Part shown: positions 1 to 5,267 of the stretch, piece by piece
How positions within the stretch are numbered: the stretch's first letter is position 1
Layout: the number at the start of each line of letters is the position of its first letter
From: Actinomycetota bacterium
GTDB taxonomy: Bacteria; Actinomycetota; Thermoleophilia; Gaiellales; Gaiellaceae
Assembly: GCA_005885085.1 (NCBI GenBank)
Contig: VAXY01000104.1
Coordinates: forward strand, 1 to 6,337
Direction: 5' to 3'
DNA: 6,337 nt
Notes under the pieces: generated by a model
The model's input: only the letters and a program-made list of their open reading frames with translations
Database searches by the model: none
What the model was told of the DNA's origin: nothing
Program-made: the position numbers and the translations under genes

Positions 1-219
1 GCGGAGAACGACCTTCGTGCCGGAGCCGTGGAGTACTTGCAGGTGAAGACGCTTGGGCCGTCGCACGAAAGCCGGGCCTATGCGGCAACACGCGATTTCT
101 ACGAGTCGCGCGGTTTCGTCCCGCTCGAGGAGTTTCTGGACTTCTGGCCGGGCAACCCCTGTCTGCTGCTGATCAAACGGCTGGGGTCAGACCCCGGATT
201 TTTCAGGCAGCAACGGTGA
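1..219 (+). CDS. GNAT-family N-acetyltransferase, C-terminal fragment
   Basis: The reading frame is open from base 1 and stops at TGA 217-219, so only the last 72 residues are present and the start lies outside the window. The segment around RDFYESRGFVPLEEF, followed by a short hydrophobic strand (CLLLIKRL), is the usual end of a GNAT fold: the helix Y-x-x-x-R-x-F-Y-x-x-x-G-F that packs on acetyl-CoA, then the final beta strands. Family knowledge says such proteins move an acetyl group from acetyl-CoA to an amine; the substrate cannot be read from this fragment. The last 12 or so residues (GSDPGFFRQQR) look like an added tail after the natural end at IKRL, and they are encoded by a palindrome-containing stretch that also ends the opposing gene. 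The gene converges on and overlaps the minus-strand gene by 33 bp. Confidence 0.75.
   Translation, partial: AENDLRAGAVEYLQVKTLGPSHESRAYAATRDFYESRGFVPLEEFLDFWPGNPCLLLIKRLGSDPGFFRQQR
181..203 (+). repeat. GGGGTC-A-GACCCC palindrome followed by a T run; REP-like or terminator-like
   Basis: Bases 183-195 are a perfect 13-bp odd palindrome. As RNA it can fold with a GGGG/CCCC stem, extended by a G-T and a C-G pair (181-197), and a 5-nt loop. It is followed on the plus strand by A and five T (198-203), the shape of an intrinsic terminator. It lies inside the ends of two convergent genes: it encodes part of the GNAT tail and contains the minus-strand gene's TGA (187-189). From memory, GGGGTCAGACCCC is common near gene ends in several bacterial groups, like dispersed REP-type palindromes. 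Only one copy is in this window, so the repeat status is inference. Confidence 0.5.
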
Positions 220-868
220 GGACAGCTCCGCGGCCATCGAACGCCGCGCGGCAAGTGCCTGCAAAACCAACACGGTGTCAGCAACCGGGAGATCTTCGAG
301 GTACTCGTCACGGGTCGCGAACGACTCGAGCACGGCCTCGACCGCCTCGACGTAGCCGAGCGGATCCTGCGCCGCGAGCATCGCGAGCGCATCGCCGACC
401 GGCGGCGGAAAGTCGGCGTGCGTTCGGAGACCGTCCGCGAGCACTCGCGCCTCCCCGTCACGCCCGATCACGAGCCGAGGAGGTCGACTTCAACCCACGC
501 TTCGTCGCGGAGCGGCTCGTCGACACGTCCGCGGGGTTCTGCTCCAGCGTCCAGCGCGCATCCGCTTCGGCGCCGCCCCAGTCGCCGGCGAGGATGCGCG
601 CCTTCAGGATCCCGATCGGTCGCCCCCAGCTTCCCGGCGGCGCATACTCGTAGCTCTCGCGGTAGCGCTCGACGGCCGTCGCGAACCACTCGCCCGCCGA
701 GTCCGTATTGCCGCCCATGAGCTCCGCCAGCGCGGCGCCCGCCGCCGCGTTCCCCATCCGGGTCAGCTGCCGCTGGCGCGCGTCATGATCATCCGCAGCC
801 GGCAGTCGATCCTCGCCGTCTCGATACCGTTGCTCTTCGCGGCGCGCATGCGCTTCCCAATCGATCAC
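187..868 (-). pseudogene. TPR-like helical-repeat protein, disrupted by a 61-bp block copied from the thiolase gene
   Basis: The 5' part runs from GTG 868-866, the only start in its frame after an upstream stop (TAA, 880-878). It gives 111 alanine-rich helical residues resembling TPR pairs, for example WFATAVERYRESYEYAPPG and GDWGGAEADARWTLEQN. At 534 it enters a 61-bp block identical to thiolase sequence, and the frame ends at a stop at 458-460. The C-terminal part continues from 473 in another frame (LVIGRDGEARVLADGL, then FATRDEYLEDLPVADTVLVL) and stops at 187-189. Deleting 474-534 rejoins the halves with Leu at the junction and gives one 206-residue frame. Function is unknown; helical-repeat proteins usually bind other proteins. 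No signal peptide or membrane segment is visible. It diverges from the methyltransferase with 11 bp between start codons, and no clear Shine-Dalgarno precedes its GTG. As written it would make about 136 residues with a nonsense tail. Whether it is a true pseudogene or a misassembly cannot be settled here. Confidence 0.8.
474..534 (+). repeat. 61-bp exact duplicate, inserted copy
   Basis: This block is identical over all 61 bases to 1844-1904 and in the same orientation, at a distance of 1,370 bp. Identity ends sharply at both sides (473 differs from 1843, 535 from 1905). It interrupts the minus-strand TPR-like gene. Because 61 leaves remainder 1 on division by 3, it produces exactly the frame change seen between the two halves. 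There are no target-site duplications, terminal inverted repeats or encoded protein of its own. Confidence 0.95.
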
Positions 869-879
869 TGCGGGAGCTT

Positions 880-1446
880 ATGAAAACGATCTTCTGCCAA
901 CTGAAACTCGAGACGGCGCCCGGCCGGGTGTTCACGCCACAGCCGGCGACCGAACGCCTCGTCGACGCGGCGCTCGAGCGCATCGACGGCGTGCCGATGC
1001 GAATCGCGGACGTCGGCACCGGCAGCGGCGCGATCGCCGTCGCGCTCGCGGTCAACAAGCCGAACGTCGAGATCTGGGCCACCGACACGAACGCCGACGC
1101 CGTCGAGCTCGCGCGCTCGAACGCCGAGCGCCTCGGCGTCTCCGACCGCGTGCACGTCTTGCGCGGCAACCTCCTCGATCCGCTGCCCGAGCCGGTCGAC
1201 CTCGTCGTCGCGAACCTTCCCTATCTGCCTGAGTCGAAGCACGACTCGGCCTACGACGACGAGCCAGACGACGCGGTCTACGCGCCCGGCGACGGCCTCG
1301 GTCCCTACCGGCGGTTGCTCGATGCCTGCCGTGAAGGCAAGCTCGAGACGGGCGGCGCAATCCTCCTGCAGTACCGCGGCGAGCCGATGGCCGCGGACTG
1401 CTGGCAGCTCGAAGACTTGCGCGCCGAGCTAGAGAACGCCGCATAG
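880..1446 (+). CDS. PrmC/HemK-like SAM-dependent methyltransferase, short form
   Basis: The 188-residue protein has a Rossmann methyltransferase core. SAM motif I is DVGTGSGA at about residues 44-51. The acidic end of beta 2 is the Asp in WATDTN near residue 69. Motif IV is N112-L-P-Y115. PrmC/HemK enzymes methylate the glutamine of release factors through an N-P-P-Y motif; here the second position is Leu, and the roughly 75-residue N-terminal release-factor-binding domain is missing (PrmC is about 280 residues). The fold and SAM use are therefore well supported, but release factor as substrate is not. The GRVFTPQPATERLVDAAL segment is typical of the family just before motif I and supports the chosen start. 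GGGAG (872-876) lies only 3 nt before ATG 880, an unusually tight spacing. It ends 10 bp before the thiolase start, so the two are probably co-transcribed. Confidence 0.8.
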   Translation: MKTIFCQLKLETAPGRVFTPQPATERLVDAALERIDGVPMRIADVGTGSGAIAVALAVNKPNVEIWATDTNADAVELARSNAERLGVSDRVHVLRGNLLDPLPEPVDLVVANLPYLPESKHDSAYDDEPDDAVYAPGDGLGPYRRLLDACREGKLETGGAILLQYRGEPMAADCWQLEDLRAELENAA

Positions 1447-1456
1447 AGTTGTCCTG

Positions 1457-2644
1457 ATGGAGCGCCGGGAGGTCGTGTTCGTCGACGGCGTCCGCACGGC
1501 GTTCGGTCGCGCGGGACCGCAGGGGATCTTCTGGAGGACGCGTGCGGACGACATGGCGGTCAAGGTCGTGCGCGAGCTCATCCGCCGCAACCCGAAGCTC
1601 CCGGTCGACCGGATCGGCGACGTCATCTTCGCCGCGACGGCCCAGGTCGGGGACCAGGGCCTGACGCTCGGGCGCGACGTTGCGCTGCTCGCCGGCATTC
1701 CGCAATCCGTCCCCGGCTTCGCCGTCGACCGCATGTGCGCCGGCGCGCTCACGGCCGTGACCGCGGGTGCGGGCGAGATCGCGCTCGGCGCGTGCGACAT
1801 CGTGCTGGCCGGCGGGGTCGAGCACATGGGCCACCACCCGATGGCCGAGGAGGTCGACTTCAACCCACGCTTCGTCGCGGAGCGGCTCGTCGACACGTCC
1901 GCGGTGACGATGGGCGCGACTGCCGAGAACCTGCACGACCGCTTCCCACAGATCACGAAGGAGGATGCCGACGCGTTCGCGGTCCGCTCGCAGCAGCGCG
2001 CCGCCGCCGCCTGGCAGAACGGCGTCATGCGCGAGACCGTGGTACCGATGGCGGTGTTCACCGACGAGGGCTGGAAGGGCGCCGACCGCGACGAGTTCCT
2101 TCGCCCAGACACCTCGCTGGAGGGCCTCGCCGGGCTGCGCGCGCCGTTCCGCGCCGGCGGCCGGGTCACGGCGGGCAACTCCGCCGGCCTCACGGACGGT
2201 GCGACGGCGTCGTTCCTCGCCGGCGAGGAGATCGCCGCAGAGCTCGGGCTCGAGCCGAAGATGCGGCTCGTCGCCGTCTCGTTCGCCGGGGTCGAGCCGG
2301 AACTGATGGGGATCGGGCCGATCCCCGCGACGAAGCGGGTGCTCGAGCAGACCGGCTTGACGCTCGACGACGTCGGCCTGTTCGAGCTGAACGAGCCGTT
2401 CGCCGTCCAGGTGCTCACGTGGTGCGAGGGGATGGGCATCGATCCCGAAGACGAGCGGCTCAACCCATACGGCGGCGCGATCGCCTGCGGACATCCGCTG
2501 GCAGCGACGGGCGTGCGGCTGATGGCGCAGCTCGCCTACGGGTTCAAAGAGCGTCCACTGGTCCGATATGGGCTCACGGCCCTGTGCGTCGGCATGGGTA
2601 TGGGCGCAGCAGTGTTATGGGAAAACCTTGGCGCCGGTCACTGA
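1457..2644 (+). CDS. fadA: Acetyl-CoA C-acyltransferase (3-ketoacyl-CoA thiolase)
   Basis: This cytosolic enzyme performs the last step of beta-oxidation, cleaving 3-ketoacyl-CoA with CoA to give acetyl-CoA and a shortened acyl-CoA. Its 395 residues match the normal thiolase length. The N-terminal VVFVDGVRTAFGR is the standard thiolase opening. The nucleophile is Cys94 in DRMCAGALTAV. The middle signature GGVEHMGHHPM is present. In the C-terminal half are Asn312 in NEPFAVQ (usually NEAFA), the base His346 in GGAIACGHPLAATG and the second Cys377 in LCVGMGMG. All catalytic residues are intact. Only a weak AGAG (1445-1448) precedes ATG 1457. The next gene overlaps by 17 bp and encodes the two preceding pathway steps, which supports a degradative thiolase over a biosynthetic acetoacetyl-CoA thiolase. 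Codons 130-149 are the source of the 61-bp copy inside the TPR-like gene. Confidence 0.93.
   Translation: MERREVVFVDGVRTAFGRAGPQGIFWRTRADDMAVKVVRELIRRNPKLPVDRIGDVIFAATAQVGDQGLTLGRDVALLAGIPQSVPGFAVDRMCAGALTAVTAGAGEIALGACDIVLAGGVEHMGHHPMAEEVDFNPRFVAERLVDTSAVTMGATAENLHDRFPQITKEDADAFAVRSQQRAAAAWQNGVMRETVVPMAVFTDEGWKGADRDEFLRPDTSLEGLAGLRAPFRAGGRVTAGNSAGLTDGATASFLAGEEIAAELGLEPKMRLVAVSFAGVEPELMGIGPIPATKRVLEQTGLTLDDVGLFELNEPFAVQVLTWCEGMGIDPEDERLNPYGGAIACGHPLAATGVRLMAQLAYGFKERPLVRYGLTALCVGMGMGAAVLWENLGAGH
1844..1904 (+). repeat. 61-bp exact duplicate, native copy within the thiolase
   Basis: This is the original location of the duplicated block. It starts on a codon boundary (Ala130), and the encoded residues (AEEVDFNPRFVAERL and onward) fit the conserved thiolase alignment directly after EHMGHHPM and before VTMGATAENL. 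The thiolase is uninterrupted here, whereas the other copy breaks its host gene, so the direction of copying is clear. Confidence 0.95.
2619..2630 (+). promoter_or_regulatory. Shine-Dalgarno and TTG start deciding the FadJ-like N-terminus
   Basis: GGGA (2619-2622) precedes TTG 2628-2630 by 5 nt. The resulting protein begins MAPVTEFKLARAGDV, which matches the compact start expected of crotonase domains. The more upstream in-frame ATG (2568) would add 20 residues read out of frame from conserved thiolase codons, including the region of Cys377, and these look like shadow sequence. No ATG or GTG start exists nearer to the VTEFKL segment; the Val there is GTC. Confidence 0.6.
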
Positions 2645-4586
2645 GTTCAAGCTCGCGCGCGCCGGCGACGTGGCGCTTCTGACGATCGACAACGGCGAGA
2701 ACTGGACGAAGCCGACATTCTTCGGCGAGACCGCGCTCCAATCACTCGAGCGCACGCTGAGGGAGTTGGAGACGGGCGACTTCACGGCTGCGGTGATCAC
2801 CGGCAAGCCGTTCTTCTTCGCCGCCGGCGCCGACATCACCGAGTTTCCCGGCATCTCGCGCGAACGGGCGATCGAGGGCGCACGCGCAGGGCATGAGCTG
2901 TTCGGCCGCCTCCGCGCACTCCCGTTCCCGACCGTCGCAGCGATCAACGGCGCGTGCCTCGGCGGGGGCGTCGAGCTGGCGCTCCATTGCACGGCGCGGA
3001 CGATCTCGTCGGCTGTGCGCCACTTCGCCTTTCCGGAGGTCTTCCTCGGCCTCTTCCCCGCGTGGGGCGGCACGCAGCTGCTGCCACGTCTCGTCGGGCC
3101 GGAGGCGGCGGTCAAGGTGATCGTGTCGAATCCGTTGCGACAGAACCGGATGCTGAAGGCGGCCGAGGTCGCAGAGCTCGGCATCGCAGACCGTCTGATC
3201 GAGCCGGTCGAGTTCGTCGACGACTCGCTCGCGTTTGCGCGCGAACTCGCGGCGAGGCCGCCCGACCGCGCAGAGCCGGATTGGTCGGACACCACGACGA
3301 TCTTCCGCCGGGCACGTACCGCCGTCGACGACGCCGTCCACGGCGCGGCGCCGGCCCCGTACGTTGCGCTCGACCTGATCGAGGGGGCGCGCGAGTGGCC
3401 GGTCGAAGAGGGCTACCGCCGTGAGGAGGATGCAATCGGCGAGTTGCTACCGGGCCCGCAGGCACAGGCGTCGATCTACGCGTTCCAGCTCGTCGAGCAA
3501 CGCGCGAAGCGGCACCCGGAGCGGCCGACCGCCTCGCCGCGCGAGGTGCGCAAGGTCGGCATCGTCGGCGGCGGCCTGATGGCGCGGCAGATCGCCGCCC
3601 TCTTCCTACGCCGCCTCGAGGTGCCGATCGTGATCCGAGACGTGAAGCAGGAGATCGTCGACGAGGCGATCGCCGACATCGGCATCGAGGCGGGCAAACG
3701 GCTGGACGAGCCCAAGGCCCGCTTCCTCGCCTCACTCGCCGCCGGCGGTACGGACTACGCCGGCTTCGGCGGTTGCGACCTCGTGCTGGAAGCGGTGTTC
3801 GAGCAACTCGACGTCAAGCAGCAGGTTCTCGACGAGCTGGAGGACGTCGTGGGCGACGACTGCATCCTCGCGACGAACACTTCGGCCTTGTCGGTCACCG
3901 ACATGGCCGCTTCGCTCCGCCGCCCCGAGCGAGTCGTGGGCATGCACTTCTTCAACCCCGTGGCGCTGATGCCGCTGCTCGAGGTCGTGCGCACCGAGGA
4001 GACGAGCGGCGAAGCGCTCGCGACCGTGTGGACAGTCGGCGAGCAGCTGCGGAAGCGGCCGATTCTCGTGCGTGATGCGCCCGGGTTCGTGGTCAACCGC
4101 ATCCTGACCCGCATGACCCGTGTGATCATGGACGCGATCGAGCACGGCACCCCCGTGGAAGAGGTGGACGAAGCAGTGATGTCGCTCGGAATGCCGATGG
4201 CGCCCTCCGTCCTCTTGCAGATGGTCGGCCCGCGCGTTGCGAACCATGTCCTGGAACGCATGCACGAGGCCTTCCCCGACCGGTTTCCGCTCTCGCCGGC
4301 TCTGGCGTCGCTCGCTGACGGCGGCGAGCCCGTCGTCGTCGACCATGCTCCGCGGTCCGGGGAGCAGATCGTCGAGGACGTGCTGGAGGCCGTGGCCGAC
4401 GAGACCCATCGTCTGCTCGAAGAAAGCGTCGTCCTGGAGGCGGCCGACGTCGACACCGGCCTGCTCCTGGGCGCAGGCTGGCCGTTCTTCCTGGGTGGGA
4501 TCACGAAGCACCTCGACCAGATCGGCATGTCGGAGCGCCTCTTCGGGCACAGGTTCGCCGAGATGAGAGCGGGCGCACCAGCCTGA
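2628..4586 (+). CDS. fadJ: Bifunctional enoyl-CoA hydratase / 3-hydroxyacyl-CoA dehydrogenase (FadJ/FadB-like)
   Basis: A two-activity beta-oxidation enzyme: it hydrates trans-2-enoyl-CoA, then oxidises the 3-hydroxyacyl-CoA with NAD+. Residues 1 to about 200 are a crotonase domain: oxyanion-hole segment AAGADITEF, GACLGGGVELALHC with catalytic Glu116, FAFPEVFLG with Glu137, and WGGTQLLPRLVG. From about 308 comes the NAD-binding domain with GIVGGGLMA (311-319). The final Gly of the usual GxGxxG is Ala319. NTSALS and the catalytic His440 in MHFFNP follow. The C-terminal domains hold APGFVVNRIL and a second repeat ending in LLLGAGWPFFLGG. At 652 residues it is shorter than E. coli FadB (729) or FadJ (714) but has both activities. 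It overlaps the thiolase by 17 bp, probably starts at TTG 2628, and its TGA shares a base with the next ATG. Partner thiolase FadA is directly upstream. The FadJ name is by architecture; FadB is equally possible. Confidence 0.9.
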   Translation: MAPVTEFKLARAGDVALLTIDNGENWTKPTFFGETALQSLERTLRELETGDFTAAVITGKPFFFAAGADITEFPGISRERAIEGARAGHELFGRLRALPFPTVAAINGACLGGGVELALHCTARTISSAVRHFAFPEVFLGLFPAWGGTQLLPRLVGPEAAVKVIVSNPLRQNRMLKAAEVAELGIADRLIEPVEFVDDSLAFARELAARPPDRAEPDWSDTTTIFRRARTAVDDAVHGAAPAPYVALDLIEGAREWPVEEGYRREEDAIGELLPGPQAQASIYAFQLVEQRAKRHPERPTASPREVRKVGIVGGGLMARQIAALFLRRLEVPIVIRDVKQEIVDEAIADIGIEAGKRLDEPKARFLASLAAGGTDYAGFGGCDLVLEAVFEQLDVKQQVLDELEDVVGDDCILATNTSALSVTDMAASLRRPERVVGMHFFNPVALMPLLEVVRTEETSGEALATVWTVGEQLRKRPILVRDAPGFVVNRILTRMTRVIMDAIEHGTPVEEVDEAVMSLGMPMAPSVLLQMVGPRVANHVLERMHEAFPDRFPLSPALASLADGGEPVVVDHAPRSGEQIVEDVLEAVADETHRLLEESVVLEAADVDTGLLLGAGWPFFLGGITKHLDQIGMSERLFGHRFAEMRAGAPA

Positions 4587-5173
4587 TGGCGCAGGACGAC
4601 TGGCGCATTCGCGTCGAGCTGCCCGACGAGGAGGGCGCCCGCGGCCTGCTCGACCGGCTCGGCCTGACGCGGCATGACGCGGAAGAGCTCGCGGACGAGC
4701 TGCGCGAGCATCGGCTCGCCGTCTCGCGCGACGGCGACACGGTGTTCGTCTACGCGGCGAGCGGGATGCAGGCGGAGCAGGCGAGCCGCGTGATCGAGCA
4801 GGAGTTGGAGGAGGCGGACTTCACGCCGACGAGGTTCGTGACCGAGCGTTGGCTGCGCGACGAGGAGCGCTGGGACGACGATCCGCCTCAGCCGGACGCC
4901 GAGGAGGAGCTGCTGGAACGCGGCTACGCGCCGTGGGAGGTGCGGGTCGAATGCCACAGCCTCGGGGAGGCCCACGACCTCGCCGAGCAACTGCGGGCCG
5001 AGGGCTTCGACGTCTCGCGGACGTTCACCTACGTGATCGCCGGCACGGAGGACCGGGAGCAGGCAGTCGAGCTGGCGCGGCGCATCGACGGCCGGGTCGA
5101 GCCGGGCGGCGAGCTTGTCTACGAGGTCAGGCCCCAGAATCCCTTTGCCGTTTTTGGGGGCTTGGGCGGCTAG
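4586..5173 (+). CDS. Conserved hypothetical protein with two related alpha/beta units
   Basis: The function is not known. The 195-residue soluble protein is strongly acidic and has no signal peptide or membrane segment. It appears to be built from two similar units. Unit 1 (about 6-75) runs WRIRVEL, a helix, HRLAVSRDGDTVFVYAA, then a helix with QAEQASRVIEQEL. Unit 2 (about 117-170) runs WEVRVEC, a helix (EAHDLAEQLRAEGF), DVSRTFTYVIAG, then a helix with DREQAVELARRI. Each reads as beta-alpha-beta-beta-alpha, like a small ferredoxin-like fold. They are joined by a linker of Trp and acidic residues (WLRDEERWDDDPPQPDAEEE). The C-terminus ends in NPFAVFGGLGG. The ATG overlaps the preceding TGA by one base, so it is probably translated by coupling with the FadJ-like gene; no good Shine-Dalgarno is visible. 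I recall similar proteins in Thermoleophilia, but no role can be assigned; proximity to beta-oxidation is the only hint. Confidence 0.8.
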   Translation: MAQDDWRIRVELPDEEGARGLLDRLGLTRHDAEELADELREHRLAVSRDGDTVFVYAASGMQAEQASRVIEQELEEADFTPTRFVTERWLRDEERWDDDPPQPDAEEELLERGYAPWEVRVECHSLGEAHDLAEQLRAEGFDVSRTFTYVIAGTEDREQAVELARRIDGRVEPGGELVYEVRPQNPFAVFGGLGG

Positions 5174-5191
5174 TCGGAAGACCGATATACT
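5162..5191 (+). promoter_or_regulatory. Sigma70-like promoter for the helicase gene
   Basis: TTGGGC (5162-5167) and TATACT (5186-5191) are separated by 18 bp. TATACT matches the TATAAT consensus at five of six positions and stands out in this GC-rich window. The -35 half matches TTG plus one further base and overlaps the last codons of the preceding gene. Transcription would begin near 5198, leaving a leader of about 70 nt before ATG 5268. This fits the helicase being a separate unit from the beta-oxidation genes. Confidence 0.5.
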
Positions 5192-5267
5192 TCTGGAACG
5201 ACGCCCGCCTAGGGGATGCGCGGGGTCGCCTTTTGTGACAAGTGCAGCGCCTGTACGCGCTGCGTCC

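Noticed and set aside
474..534. The duplicate as a mobile element, CRISPR spacer-like capture or attachment site
   Set aside because: There are no terminal inverted repeats, no target duplication, no integrase and no repeat array; the block is plain thiolase coding sequence.
216..653. A plus-strand frame containing 20 residues identical to the thiolase, suggesting a thiolase fragment gene
   Set aside because: The identity is confined to the 61-bp duplicate; the remainder is Arg/Pro-rich shadow of the minus-strand gene.
1052..2494. A 480-codon minus-strand open frame opposite the methyltransferase and thiolase
   Set aside because: It is an antisense shadow of GC-rich codons: low-complexity Arg/Ala/Asp-rich with no domain, while the plus strand has full thiolase catalytic motifs.
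2568..2627. Upstream ATG 2568 as the start of the FadJ-like protein
   Set aside because: It would read 20 residues out of frame through conserved thiolase codons and give a Trp/Cys-rich leader unlike a crotonase N-terminus; TTG 2628 with GGGA is a better fit.
5131..5161. GCCCCA ... TGGGGGC as a terminator after the hypothetical gene
   Set aside because: The stem is only 5-6 bp with an 18-nt loop, lies inside the coding sequence, and has no T run after it.
5235..5267. GTG 5235 as the helicase start
   Set aside because: It is possible but not preferred: the added 11 residues (VTSAAPVRAAS) show no family feature, and the spacing to GGGG is long. It is kept only as an alternative.
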